A program made the translations under genes and the position numbers. A stretch of DNA of 64,000 nt from positions 1,984,001 to 2,048,000 of the forward strand of contig NZ_LT906455.1 in assembly GCF_900187115.1 (NCBI RefSeq), given 5' to 3'. Each line of letters begins with the position of its first letter. Position 1 is the stretch's first letter. The DNA is from Aliarcobacter butzleri (GTDB lineage Bacteria; Campylobacterota; Campylobacteria; Campylobacterales; Arcobacteraceae). The notes beneath the pieces were generated by a model. The model was not told where the DNA came from, did no database searches, and was given only the letters and a program-made list of their open reading frames with translations. This document shows positions 1 to 9,579 of this stretch, piece by piece.

Positions 1-1699
1 TGTATCCATTTATCATCTCATTCGCAATTGCTTTTCCTTCATTTGCTTTAGAAGTTGCAATTTCAACTATATTTTTTATCTCTTTTGCAGCTTCTGCACT
101 TCTACTTGCAAGGTTTCTAACTTCTTGAGCAACAACGGCAAATCCTTTTCCTGCTTCTCCAGCAGTTGCTGCTTCAACAGCGGCATTAAGTGAAAGAATA
201 TTAGTTTGAAATGCTATTTGATCAATTACACTAATTGCTTCATTAATAGAATTTACTTGATTATCTATATCATCCATTGCTTTATTTGTTTTAGAAGCTA
301 AAAGTTCGCCATCTTTTGAAGAAAGTTGTAATTGTTCTGCCAAAGAAGACATAGTTTTAGTTTTTTGTACAGTTGATTTTACAATTGAAGTAATCTCTTC
401 AATTGCAGCTGCTGTTTCTTCTAAAGAAGCTGCTTGAGTACTAGCTGAATCAGATAATTTACCTGCTGAACTTGATAAAATTTCTGTATCTTCATTTAAT
501 TTTTTACCACTATTTACAATCATTGACAAAAATTCTGATACAGAAGCACCTATTAATTGTGTACTTGCTACTAAAGAAGAAACTATTCCTCCAACTTTTG
601 ATGTATCAATTTTTGAATCATTTAATGAGAAATTTGAGCTTCCATAATCAATCAGAATATTATTTAACCCTAATAAGTTTTGATTTGTTTTTTCAATCAT
701 TGAGTTAATAGAATTTCTTAATTTTTCTATTTGTGGATTTGAAGATTCAGTTTCAACTTTATAAACATAAAAACCATTTATTACTTTTTCAATAACTTCA
801 TCAACATTTTCAATAACTTTTGCATCTTCCATATATCCTGATTTTAATTTTTTGATATAGTTATTAAAGCTATCTGTTAATTTACCTATTTCGTCATTTG
901 ATTTTTTATCAATATGGTCTGCATTTCCTTTTCCATCAGTCATATCAACTATTGCTTCATTAATATTTGTAAGTGGTTTGATAATTGCTTGATTTACAAA
1001 ATAGTTGTACATAATAATAAAGATTACTGCTAGAAAAAGTGAAAATACTAAAAGATTAAAAATAATATTTTCTATCTCTTTGTTTACTATATCTTTCATT
1101 AAGGAAACTTCAGTTTCTACATCATCAACATAAGCTCCAGTTCCAATAATCCAATCCCAAGGCTCAAATTTTTGAACATAAGAAAATTTCTCTTTTGGGT
1201 CATTTTTCTTATTTGGTTTATCCCACCAATATTTTACTAAACCACCTGATTTATTTTCCGTTGAAATTTTTGCCATTTCGATAAATAGCTTTTTGCCATA
1301 TGGATCCGCATAACTAGATAAATCTTTGCCATTTAAAGCAGCATTTATTGGATGCATAATCATTTTAGGACTTGAATCATTTATCCAAAAATAGTCATTA
1401 TTTGCATATTTTAAATCAGCAATTGCTTTAAGTGCTTGTTGTTGTATCTCTTTTTCATTAGATTTATCTGCATCTACTTTGTTATAATAGATTTCTACTA
1501 TTTTATATGCTAATGTCACATAATTTTTAAGTTCTACTTCTTTTTTTAAGTATGCCTCTTTTTTATAATTTTCAATATTTTTTCCTGAAAGATTTTTTAT
1601 TGAAATAATTGAGTCAATAGTAATTGAAACAGTTACAACAATAATAACAATCAAAGAAAGAATTAAAATCTTAGCTTTTATAGTTAAATTCGTTAACAT
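1..1699 (-). CDS. Methyl-accepting chemotaxis protein, C-terminus cut by window edge
   Basis: Transmembrane chemoreceptor that senses a ligand in the periplasm and controls CheA through its cytoplasmic hairpin. I translated about 566 residues by eye from the ATG at 1699, which follows a GGGAGAG ribosome-binding site. In order: TM1 at about residues 8-28; a periplasmic single Cache-type domain (YFWIND near 120 and GTGAYVDD near 185 are typical of sCache_2); TM2 at about 205-228; a HAMP stretch; then the MCP signalling domain, with the conserved hairpin tip containing [17 protein letters not shown]. The last residues lie off the window. Ligand unknown. It follows recN by 54 bases on the same strand but may have its own promoter. 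Confidence 0.93.
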   Translation of the reverse strand, partial: MLTNLTIKAKILILSLIVIIVVTVSITIDSIISIKNLSGKNIENYKKEAYLKKEVELKNYVTLAYKIVEIYYNKVDADKSNEKEIQQQALKAIADLKYANNDYFWINDSSPKMIMHPINAALNGKDLSSYADPYGKKLFIEMAKISTENKSGGLVKYWWDKPNKKNDPKEKFSYVQKFEPWDWIIGTGAYVDDVETEVSLMKDIVNKEIENIIFNLLVFSLFLAVIFIIMYNYFVNQAIIKPLTNINEAIVDMTDGKGNADHIDKKSNDEIGKLTDSFNNYIKKLKSGYMEDAKVIENVDEVIEKVINGFYVYKVETESSNPQIEKLRNSINSMIEKTNQNLLGLNNILIDYGSSNFSLNDSKIDTSKVGGIVSSLVASTQLIGASVSEFLSMIVNSGKKLNEDTEILSSSAGKLSDSASTQAASLEETAAAIEEITSIVKSTVQKTKTMSSLAEQLQLSSKDGELLASKTNKAMDDIDNQVNSINEAISVIDQIAFQTNILSLNAAVEAATAGEAGKGFAVVAQEVRNLASRSAEAAKEIKNIVEIATSKANEGKAIANEMINGY

Positions 1700-1753
1700 A
1701 TATCTCTCCCATATGATGTTTATAAGTTCTTATTATAGTAGAATAACTTTAAT

Positions 1754-3286
1754 TTAATTATTTAATAGATTTTTTGCAAATTCTAAAGCTTCAGATGTAA
1801 CCTTTTCACCACTTATCATTCTTGCTATTTCATTTATCTTCTCTTCTTTGTTTAATAATTTTACACTAGATTTTCCATTTTGTTTATCAACTAAGAAATG
1901 TTGGTTCGCACTTGAAGTTAATTGAGTTTGATGAGAAATAGCAAAAATTTGATATGAAGAGCTTAATTTGACTAAAACTTTTGCTATTGCTTCACTCTCT
2001 TTTCCACTTAAATTTGCATCTATTTCATCTAAAAATAAAATACCATTTTCACCAATATCTAACTCGCTCATCGAAGTTAAAAGAGCTAATCTTAATCTAT
2101 TATATTCTCCTGAACTAATAGTTTCAAGTGCAACATGATTTAGTTGAAATTTGATTTCATCAATTCCTGTTGAATCAAGGTTTTTTTCTTCAAAAATGAT
2201 TTTTGCATTACTTAAATATAAAAATTGCAAATATTGATTGATTTTTTCTTCTAAGATTTTGCTATTTTCTTTTCTAAAAGTTGAAATCTTTTGAGATAAC
2301 TCTTTTATTTCTTTTTGTAAATTTTCGTATTTTTTTTCTAAATTTTCTTTTTGAAAAGAGATATTTTCATATGATTGTAACTCTTTTATTTTTTGTTCTT
2401 TATATTCTAAACACTCTTTAATAGAGCCAAATCTTTTTTGTAATGATGAAAGTTTTTCAATTCTATCTAAAACATTTTCTATATTAATATCATCTAATTC
2501 AATCAAACTATCATTAAACTTTTCAAAGATATTATTTAACTCATTCATAGTTTCATCAAAAAATGAAGAATCAACTTCCATCAATTCTAAAACGTTATTA
2601 ACACTTTGATTAAACTCTAAAATTCCTGAGGCTTTGTTAATTGCAACTTCAATTTTTTCTTTTTTTGCTAATCTCTTTTTTATTTCATTTAATTCTTCAT
2701 ATTCATCAATTTTTGGATTTATCTGTTCGATTTTATCAATTTCAAATTTCACAAACTCTTTTAAATCTTCAAGTTTTGTTTCATCTTCTATGATTTTATC
2801 TAACTCTTTTTTTGTTTGAATAAAATCTTTATATAAGTTATCAAAACTATTTTTTATTTGAATAAAATTACTATTTTTCTCAGCACATAATCTATCCAAA
2901 AATCCAACAAGTTTTACACTATCAAATTCTGAAGTATCTCTTAAATTTAAGTGTTTTATCAGTTTTGTAGAAAAATCATAAAGATTCTTTTTTGAAATAG
3001 TTTGATTATTTAAAAAATATCTAGTTTTATCTTTTTTTATACTTTTAATAACAATATCTTCTTCAAAAGATATATCATAAATCTCGTCACAAATTTTTGA
3101 ATTATTTAAATTAACTTCACCAATATCTGCTTTTACTTCTGTTAATGCAAATAAAGATAAAATCTCTTGCATTAATATAGATTTACCTGCACCACTAGGT
3201 CCTGTAAATATATTTAATCCTGATTTAAACTCTAAATCAACTTCATCAAATGATAAACAATTTTTTAAATAAACTCTAGTAATCAA
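1754..3286 (-). CDS. recN: DNA repair ATPase RecN
   Basis: SMC-like ATPase of recombinational double-strand-break repair. The 510 residues show Walker A GPSGAGKS at 29-36, a long Lys/Glu-rich coiled-coil middle (about 150-360), an ABC-type signature SSGEYNRLRL near 390 and Walker B ILFLDEID near 417, followed by a SHQTQL switch region. It is somewhat shorter than the roughly 550 residues of E. coli RecN, as is usual in Campylobacterota. The start is a TTG at 3286, preceded by a GGGGAAA ribosome-binding site that lies within the end of nadK. The gap to nadK is only 3 bases, so the two are almost certainly co-transcribed. Confidence 0.9.
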   Translation of the reverse strand: MITRVYLKNCLSFDEVDLEFKSGLNIFTGPSGAGKSILMQEILSLFALTEVKADIGEVNLNNSKICDEIYDISFEEDIVIKSIKKDKTRYFLNNQTISKKNLYDFSTKLIKHLNLRDTSEFDSVKLVGFLDRLCAEKNSNFIQIKNSFDNLYKDFIQTKKELDKIIEDETKLEDLKEFVKFEIDKIEQINPKIDEYEELNEIKKRLAKKEKIEVAINKASGILEFNQSVNNVLELMEVDSSFFDETMNELNNIFEKFNDSLIELDDINIENVLDRIEKLSSLQKRFGSIKECLEYKEQKIKELQSYENISFQKENLEKKYENLQKEIKELSQKISTFRKENSKILEEKINQYLQFLYLSNAKIIFEEKNLDSTGIDEIKFQLNHVALETISSGEYNRLRLALLTSMSELDIGENGILFLDEIDANLSGKESEAIAKVLVKLSSSYQIFAISHQTQLTSSANQHFLVDKQNGKSSVKLLNKEEKINEIARMISGEKVTSEALEFAKNLLNN

Positions 3287-3289
3287 TTT

Positions 3290-4156
3290 TTAATTTCCCC
3301 ATCTTAATTTTTCACTTAAAACTTCAAAATAGTTTCTTTGAATTCTATGTAACATTTTTACTTTTTTTTGCGCAATTTTTATTTTTACAGATTGATTTTC
3401 TTCAATTTCAAAAATTTCTTGTCCATCTACTATTACAACTGCACCTTGATTGTCAACTATTTTAAACTCAATTTCAAAATCAGCTGGCATAACAATCGGT
3501 CTTTGAGTTAAAGAGTGAGGTGCTATTGGAGTAATGATAAATGCTTCAGTTAAAGGGTAAACTATTGGACCTCCAACAGATAAATTATATGCTGTTGAAC
3601 CTGTTGGAGTAGAAACTATAACTCCATCACCATAATAAGTATTAAAAGATTTTCCATCAATTTTTCCTCTTATTTTTATCATAGAAGAAATTGACTTTCT
3701 TGAAATTACTATATCATTAAATGCAACAAAACTATTTTTATTAATACAGCCTTCAATCATCATTCTTGTATTAATTTTATAAATATCTTTTTTTAAATCT
3801 ACTATAAAATTTTCTAACTGATTCATAGAAATATCTGTCAAAAAACCTAAAGTACCAAGATTTATTCCTAAAATTGGAAGATTATATTTAAAAGATTTTC
3901 TTACTACTCCTAATAAAGTTCCATCTCCACCAACAGATATCAAAAAATCTACTTTTTTGCAAATATCATCAAATTCAAATCCATCTAAATCTATCATTTT
4001 TGCAGATTCTTTTTCTAAAAGAGTATCTATATTTGCTTTATTAAATAAATCTTTTATATTTTGATAAATATCTTTTAATTCTGGACTTTCAGGTCTTAAT
4101 ATAATTCCCACACTATTTATGTTTTTCAATAATTCGAAATTTTTTTCAACTCTCAA
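3290..4156 (-). CDS. nadK: NAD kinase
   Basis: Phosphorylates NAD to NADP in the cytoplasm. The 288-residue protein carries the family's GGDGTLL motif at 76-82, NLGTLGFLTD shortly after, and the substrate loop YGDGVIVSTPTGSTAYNLS in the second half. Length is normal for the family. The start appears to be a TTG at 4156; no in-frame ATG gives a better N-terminus, and the ribosome-binding site is weak. recN follows after 3 bases. The 193 bases upstream contain the terminator of the fusA operon, so nadK-recN is a separate transcription unit. Confidence 0.93.
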   Translation of the reverse strand: MRVEKNFELLKNINSVGIILRPESPELKDIYQNIKDLFNKANIDTLLEKESAKMIDLDGFEFDDICKKVDFLISVGGDGTLLGVVRKSFKYNLPILGINLGTLGFLTDISMNQLENFIVDLKKDIYKINTRMMIEGCINKNSFVAFNDIVISRKSISSMIKIRGKIDGKSFNTYYGDGVIVSTPTGSTAYNLSVGGPIVYPLTEAFIITPIAPHSLTQRPIVMPADFEIEFKIVDNQGAVVIVDGQEIFEIEENQSVKIKIAQKKVKMLHRIQRNYFEVLSEKLRWGN

Positions 4157-4302
4157 ATTTAACTCATTTTTATAAATTTATTCTATTTTATCTTATTATA
4201 AAAAATATTTCAAATATTCATTTTATATATTTTAGCAATTATTTAGTAAATATCAAAAAAATATTACAAAATGAAATATTTTTCTAATATTTAAAATAAA
4301 AA

Positions 4303-4329
4303 AAAGGGATATGCAAAGCATATCCCTTT
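4303..4329 (-). terminator. Rho-independent terminator of the str operon
   Basis: A perfect 12-base-pair stem (AAAGGGATATGC with GCATATCCCTTT) closes a 3-base loop. On the minus strand it is followed by a run of T residues. It sits 21 bases past the fusA stop codon and so ends the rpsL-rpsG-fusA transcript. Confidence 0.9.
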
Positions 4330-4349
4330 ATAAAAAGAAAATTTAGAAA

Positions 4350-6458
4350 TTATCCATTTCTTTTTTTCATAATCTCTTCAGAAACATTTCTTGGAACTTC
4401 TTGGTATGCATCAAAAATCATAGAGTATGTTGCTCTACCTTGAGACATTGATCTTAAATCTGTTGAATATCCAAACATTTCAGATAATGGAATCATTGCA
4501 GTAACAAGTTTGATACCTGCTCTATCATCCATAGATTGAACTTGTCCTCTTCTTTTATTACAATCACCAATTACGTCTCCCATATAATCTTCAGGAGTTT
4601 CAATTTCAACTTTCATAATTGGCTCAAGAATAACTGCACCAGCAGCTGCACTTCTACAACCTTGTTTAAATCCCATAGAAGCAGCAAGTTTAAATGCCAT
4701 CTCAGATGAGTCAACATCGTGGTAAGAACCATCATATAATGTAACTTCGATATCAACCATTGGATATCCAGCTAAAATTCCACCTAACATTGCTTCTGCA
4801 CAACCTTTTTCAACAGCTGGAATATACTCTTTTGGTACAACCCCACCTTTGATTTCGTTGTTAAATTTAAAGTTTGGCTCACTTCCAGAAGGTAATGGTT
4901 TAATTTCTAAATAAACATGTCCATATTGACCTTTACCACCAGATTGTTTTGCATATTTATACTCTTGTTTAACAGCATTTCTGATAGTTTCTCTATAAGC
5001 AACTTGTGGAGCACCTACTTCAGCTTCTACTTTAAACTCTCTTTTCATTCTATCTACAAGAATTTCTAAGTGTAATTCACCCATTCCAGAAATAATTGTT
5101 TGTCCTGACTCTTCATCAGTATTTACTCTAAATGATGGATCTTCTTCTGCAAGTTTTCCTAAAGCAATACCCATTTTTTCTTGGTCAGCTTTTGTTTTTG
5201 GTTCTACTGCAACAGAAATAACTGGATCCGGGAAATCCATTCTTTCTAAGATAACAGGATCTTTTTCACTTGCTAGTGTATCTCCTGTGATTGTATCTTT
5301 AAGACCAACAACTGCACCAATTTCTCCAGCATAAAGCTCTTTAATCTCTTCTCTAGAGTTTGCGTGCATTTTAAGTAATCTTCCGATTCTCTCTTTTTTC
5401 ATTTTAGTTGAGTTTAATACATAAGTTCCAGATTCTAAAACTCCTCTATAAACTCTTGTAAATGTTAATTGTCCAACAAATGGGTCAGTCATGATTTTGA
5501 ATGCTAATGCTGCAACTTCACCTTTATCAGTTGAAGGAACGATAATTGCATCACCATCTTGAGTTTCACCTTTGATATCAGCAACTTCAGTAGGTGCTGG
5601 TAAATACATAGCAACAGCATCAAGTAAAGGTTGAACCCCTTTATTTTTAAATGAAGTTCCACATACCATTGGAGTAATTTCCATTGCTAAACATCTTTTT
5701 TTAAGACCTGCAACGATTTCATCTTCAGTTAATTCTGTACCTTCAAGGTATTTTTCCATTAACTCTTCGCTTGATTCAGCAGCTGCTTCAATAAGTTTTT
5801 CTCTATATTCAGCAACAACATCTTCTAAATCTGCTGGAATATCTTCGATTTTATACATTTCACCAGCTTGTGCATCAAGATTATAAGTATATGCTTTCAT
5901 TTTAATTAAATCAACCATACCTCTAAAGTTTTCTTCTGCACCAATTGGAACTTGAATTGGAACTGGATTTGCTTTTAATCTATCTCTAACTTGTGCTTCA
6001 ACATTAAAGAAATTTGCTCCTGTTCTATCCATTTTATTTACATAAATAATTCTTGGAACACCATATTTGTTTGCTTGTCTCCAAACAGTTTCAGATTGTG
6101 GTTGAACCCCACCAACTGAACAAAATACAGCAACAGCACCATCAAGAACTCTCATAGATCTTTCAACTTCAATTGTAAAGTCAACGTGACCTGGAGTGTC
6201 AATAATATTTACTTGTAATTGCTCATTTGTTTTTGGGTGATTCCAGTGACAAGTTGTAGCAGCAGAAGTAATTGTAATACCTCTTTCTTGCTCTTGTTCC
6301 ATCCAGTCCATTGTTGCGGCACCTTCATGAACCTCACCAATTTTGTGTGAAACACCTGTATAGAATAAAATTCTTTCAGTTGTTGTAGTTTTTCCTGCAT
6401 CAATGTGTGCAGCAATACCGATATTTCTAACTCTGTGTAGTGGTATTTTTCTAGCCAT
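4350..6458 (-). CDS. fusA: Elongation factor G
   Basis: Translocation GTPase of the ribosome. At 702 residues it has the expected EF-G length. GTPase motifs are clear: AHIDAGKT at 17-24, the switch region with [12 protein letters not shown] near 88, and NKMD near 141. Downstream are EF-G domains II-V, including GMGELHLEI and the [10 protein letters not shown] stretch of domain IV. The ATG at 6458 follows an AGGATA ribosome-binding site. It is the last gene of the str operon, 9 bases after rpsG. tuf is not adjacent, which is normal for this lineage. Confidence 0.98.
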   Translation of the reverse strand: MARKIPLHRVRNIGIAAHIDAGKTTTTERILFYTGVSHKIGEVHEGAATMDWMEQEQERGITITSAATTCHWNHPKTNEQLQVNIIDTPGHVDFTIEVERSMRVLDGAVAVFCSVGGVQPQSETVWRQANKYGVPRIIYVNKMDRTGANFFNVEAQVRDRLKANPVPIQVPIGAEENFRGMVDLIKMKAYTYNLDAQAGEMYKIEDIPADLEDVVAEYREKLIEAAAESSEELMEKYLEGTELTEDEIVAGLKKRCLAMEITPMVCGTSFKNKGVQPLLDAVAMYLPAPTEVADIKGETQDGDAIIVPSTDKGEVAALAFKIMTDPFVGQLTFTRVYRGVLESGTYVLNSTKMKKERIGRLLKMHANSREEIKELYAGEIGAVVGLKDTITGDTLASEKDPVILERMDFPDPVISVAVEPKTKADQEKMGIALGKLAEEDPSFRVNTDEESGQTIISGMGELHLEILVDRMKREFKVEAEVGAPQVAYRETIRNAVKQEYKYAKQSGGKGQYGHVYLEIKPLPSGSEPNFKFNNEIKGGVVPKEYIPAVEKGCAEAMLGGILAGYPMVDIEVTLYDGSYHDVDSSEMAFKLAASMGFKQGCRSAAAGAVILEPIMKVEIETPEDYMGDVIGDCNKRRGQVQSMDDRAGIKLVTAMIPLSEMFGYSTDLRSMSQGRATYSMIFDAYQEVPRNVSEEIMKKRNG

Positions 6459-6467
6459 AATTTTATC

Positions 6468-6947
<480 letters not shown>

Positions 6948-6951
6948 CTAC

Positions 6952-7335
6952 TTATTTTTTCGCTGCTTTTGGTCTTTTAGTACCATATTTAGATCTAGAA
7001 ACTGTTCTGTTATTTACACCAGCTGTATCTAAAGCACCTCTAACAATGTGGTATTTAACCCCAGGTAAATCTTTTACTCTTCCACCTCTAACTAATACGA
7101 TAGAGTGTTCTTGAAGGTTATGCCCTTCTCCACCAATATATGAAATAACTTCAAATCCTGTTGTTAATCTAACTTTTGCAACTTTTCTTAAAGCCGAGTT
7201 AGGTTTTTTAGGAGTTGTTGTATATACTCTTGTACACACACCTCTTCTTTGTGGACATTTTTTTAAAGCTGGTGATTTTGATTTATCGATCACCTTTTTT
7301 CGCTCTTTTCTTACAAGCTGATTGATTGTAGGCAT
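6952..7335 (-). CDS. rpsL: 30S ribosomal protein S12
   Basis: Decoding-centre protein of the 30S subunit. The true start is the ATG at 7335, giving 127 residues beginning [12 protein letters not shown], preceded by the ribosome-binding site AAAGGAAAGAA. The open frame continues 30 codons further upstream, but that extension is unlike any S12 and is leader sequence. Conserved motifs include [15 protein letters not shown] (PNSA loop) and [16 protein letters not shown]. Residues that commonly alter streptomycin response (Lys in TPKKPNS, Lys in PGVK) are the usual wild-type ones. Confidence 0.97.
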   Translation of the reverse strand: MPTINQLVRKERKKVIDKSKSPALKKCPQRRGVCTRVYTTTPKKPNSALRKVAKVRLTTGFEVISYIGGEGHNLQEHSIVLVRGGRVKDLPGVKYHIVRGALDTAGVNNRTVSRSKYGTKRPKAAKK

Positions 7336-7470
7336 TTCTTTCCTTTTTAAAATTTGGTTTGAGTAGTTATAGCCCCACTCATGCTTCTCGTGTACTTCAA
7401 AATATTTTTGAAACGATACTACCATTCTAGGAAACCTGTGAGTTTTCTAAAAAAGTGTTGGATTATATCT
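7336..7470 (-). promoter_or_regulatory. str operon promoter and leader
   Basis: A TATAAT -10 box lies on the minus strand at 7462-7467, about 125 bases before rpsL; no good -35 is seen, as is common in Campylobacterota. The transcribed leader contains a short inverted repeat (TTCAAAAATATTTTGAA, near 7400) and a GAGT/ACTC stem just ahead of the ribosome-binding site. Whether this serves S7-type autoregulation cannot be told from sequence alone. Confidence 0.5.
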
Positions 7471-7556
7471 AAAAATATTTAAAAATTCCTTTATTTGATT
7501 AATTATCAAATTCTTAGTCATATTTTACTAAAATCGCTTAGTTAAAAAGGATATTA

Positions 7557-8318
7557 ATGGAAATACTAGAATACAAAAAAATTGGTCAAGGTGAAAATGC
7601 AATTATTTTTTTGCATGAATTAATGGGAGATTGTACTAATTATGAAGCTTGTATTCCATATCTAAATAAAAATGATTTTATTTATTTTATGGTTGATTTA
7701 AGAGGTTATGGATTATCAAAAAATATATTAGGTGAATATAATTTAAAAGAATCTACAAATGATGTAATAAATCTAATTTCTCATCTTAAAATTGAAAAAT
7801 ATACATTAGTTGCACACTCTATGTCAACTATGATAGCTCAACATATAGCTTTTGAAGATAAAAGAATAAATAAACTTATTTTAATAACACCAATTAGCTT
7901 CTTAGGAGTAAAAAGTACATCAAAAGCAAAAGAAAATTTATTATCACAAATGAAAAAAAATAGTGGAAAAATAGAAGAAATTGTTGAACAATCTAGTCAA
8001 AGATATAATCAAACTTGGAAAGATTATAGAATAAAATTAGCCTATGATTGTTCTATACTTGAGGCAAGATTAGGTTATATGAGTATGTACTTAAATGAAA
8101 ACTTTTTAAGTACTTCAAATACTCAAATTAGTTTAAATATTCCTATAAAAATCATTACAGGAAGCTATGATTTTCCTGTTTTTTCTTCAGCAGAAGTAAA
8201 AAAATATTTTGAGCAATTTGATGATGTTGAAATAGTAGAATTTAAAGAAGCAGGTCATTATCCGATGATTGAATCTCCAGTACTTTTTGCTTCAAAAATA
8301 GAATCATGGATTCATTGA
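7557..8318 (+). CDS. Alpha/beta hydrolase, substrate unknown
   Basis: A 253-residue alpha/beta-hydrolase-fold protein. The N-terminal strand with FLHELMGD gives the oxyanion region (HG replaced by HE), the presumed nucleophile is Ser88 in AHSMS, the acid is probably Asp in GSYDFP near 204, and the base His in AGHYPMIESP near 233. The nucleophile elbow A-H-S-M-S departs from the usual G-x-S-x-G at both glycines, although small residues are kept. ATG at 7557 has a good AAGGATA ribosome-binding site. It is divergent from rpsL and 73 bases before an MFS gene on the same strand. Esterase, lipase-like or C-C hydrolase activity cannot be separated by eye. Confidence 0.85.
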   Translation: MEILEYKKIGQGENAIIFLHELMGDCTNYEACIPYLNKNDFIYFMVDLRGYGLSKNILGEYNLKESTNDVINLISHLKIEKYTLVAHSMSTMIAQHIAFEDKRINKLILITPISFLGVKSTSKAKENLLSQMKKNSGKIEEIVEQSSQRYNQTWKDYRIKLAYDCSILEARLGYMSMYLNENFLSTSNTQISLNIPIKIITGSYDFPVFSSAEVKKYFEQFDDVEIVEFKEAGHYPMIESPVLFASKIESWIH

Positions 8319-8391
8319 TATTTAAATACTTTATTTTAAGTTAGTAATAAACTTTTTTTACTAAAATTCAAAAAAAATTTTAAGGCACAAT

Positions 8392-9537
8392 ATGACTAAA
8401 CAATTATTTCCCCTTGCCTTAGGTGGATTAGGTATAGGAACAACAGAGTTTGTAATTATGGGATTACTTCCTGATGTTGCAAATGATTTAGCAATTTCAA
8501 TTCCAGTTGCAGGACATTTAATATCTGCATATGCTCTTGGAGTTGTAGTAGGAGCTCCAATTTTAGTTGCACTTAGTGCAAAATTTCCTCCTAAATATGT
8601 TTTAATAACATTTATGATTTTATTTACATTTTTTAATGCACTTTCAATTATTGCACCTGATTATAATACACTTTTGATGTCGAGATTTTTTGCAGGTCTT
8701 CCACATGGTGCATTTTTTGGTGTAGGAACTGTTGTTGCAGCTAAACTTGCAAAAGAAGGAAAAGCTGCCCAAGCAATAGCATCTATGTTTACTGGACTTA
8801 CAGTTGCAAATCTTGCTATGGTTCCTTTGGTTACATATATTGGTCATCATTTACATTGGAGATATGCGTTTGGAATTGTCTCTTTATTAGGTCTTTTAAC
8901 GATAACTTTTTTATACCTTTGGATGCCAAAACTAAAGTCTTTAAAAAGTGTTACATTTAAAGAAGAGATAGAGTTTTTTAAAACTATAAAAGCTTGGCAT
9001 ATTTTATCAATCGTTATTATAGGTTTTGGTGGACTTTTTGCATGGTTTAGTTATATTGCTCCACTTTTAATTCATGTTTCAAAATTTGATCCTTCAACGG
9101 TATCTTATTTGATGATAGTTGCAGGAGCAGGAATGGTTGTAGGAAATATTATGGGTGGATATTTTTCCGATAAAAAAGATCCTGTAAAAGTTATAATTAC
9201 TATACTTTTTTTGATGATAATTTTCTTAGTTTTCGTTTTTTTATTTTCAGAGAATAAAATAATTTCTATAATTCTTACATTTATTTGTGGTGTTTTATCT
9301 ATGTCAATGGGAACACCTATTAGTATGATTATGCTAAAAAATGCAAAACATTCTGAAATGTTAGGTGCTGCTTTTGTACAAGCATCATTTAATGTTGCAA
9401 ATTCTATTGGTGCTTTCGTGGGAGGAATTCCACTTATATTTGGTCTTTCTTTTAATTATCCATCTTTAGTTGGAGCAGGTATTGCAACTTTAGGACTTAT
9501 ATTAACTATAAGTTTTTACAAAAAATATAAATATTGA
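8392..9537 (+). CDS. MFS efflux transporter, AraJ/YdhP type
   Basis: A 381-residue inner-membrane protein with about 12 hydrophobic segments. It begins with the LALGGLGIGTTEFVIMGLLP stretch typical of the DHA1-family AraJ/YdhP group, and carries the antiporter-like RFFAGLPHGAFFG segment around residue 100. A cytoplasmic loop with YFSDKKDPVK follows TM8. Likely a proton-driven exporter of small metabolites or drugs; substrate unknown. It converges on the TonB receptor gene, with an AT-rich inverted repeat between. Confidence 0.9.
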   Translation: MTKQLFPLALGGLGIGTTEFVIMGLLPDVANDLAISIPVAGHLISAYALGVVVGAPILVALSAKFPPKYVLITFMILFTFFNALSIIAPDYNTLLMSRFFAGLPHGAFFGVGTVVAAKLAKEGKAAQAIASMFTGLTVANLAMVPLVTYIGHHLHWRYAFGIVSLLGLLTITFLYLWMPKLKSLKSVTFKEEIEFFKTIKAWHILSIVIIGFGGLFAWFSYIAPLLIHVSKFDPSTVSYLMIVAGAGMVVGNIMGGYFSDKKDPVKVIITILFLMIIFLVFVFLFSENKIISIILTFICGVLSMSMGTPISMIMLKNAKHSEMLGAAFVQASFNVANSIGAFVGGIPLIFGLSFNYPSLVGAGIATLGLILTISFYKKYKY

Positions 9538-9540
9538 ATT

Positions 9541-9570
9541 TTGCATTAAAAATAAATTTTAATGCAAAAA
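9541..9570. terminator. Inverted repeat between convergent genes
   Basis: TTTTGCATTAAAA and TTTTAATGCAAAA form an AT-rich hairpin of about 12 base pairs between the MFS stop (9537) and the TonB-receptor stop (9580). It can act as a terminator from either side, though it has few GC pairs. Confidence 0.55.
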
Positions 9571-9579
9571 TTCTAAATA

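Noticed and set aside
472-708. A 78-residue open frame on the plus strand
   Set aside because: It is antisense to the chemoreceptor signalling domain and is dominated by Leu/Tyr, as expected from a shadow frame.
7336-7425. 30-codon upstream extension of rpsL
   Set aside because: S12 begins MPTINQL in nearly all bacteria, and a good ribosome-binding site precedes that ATG; the extension is leader sequence that happens to be open.
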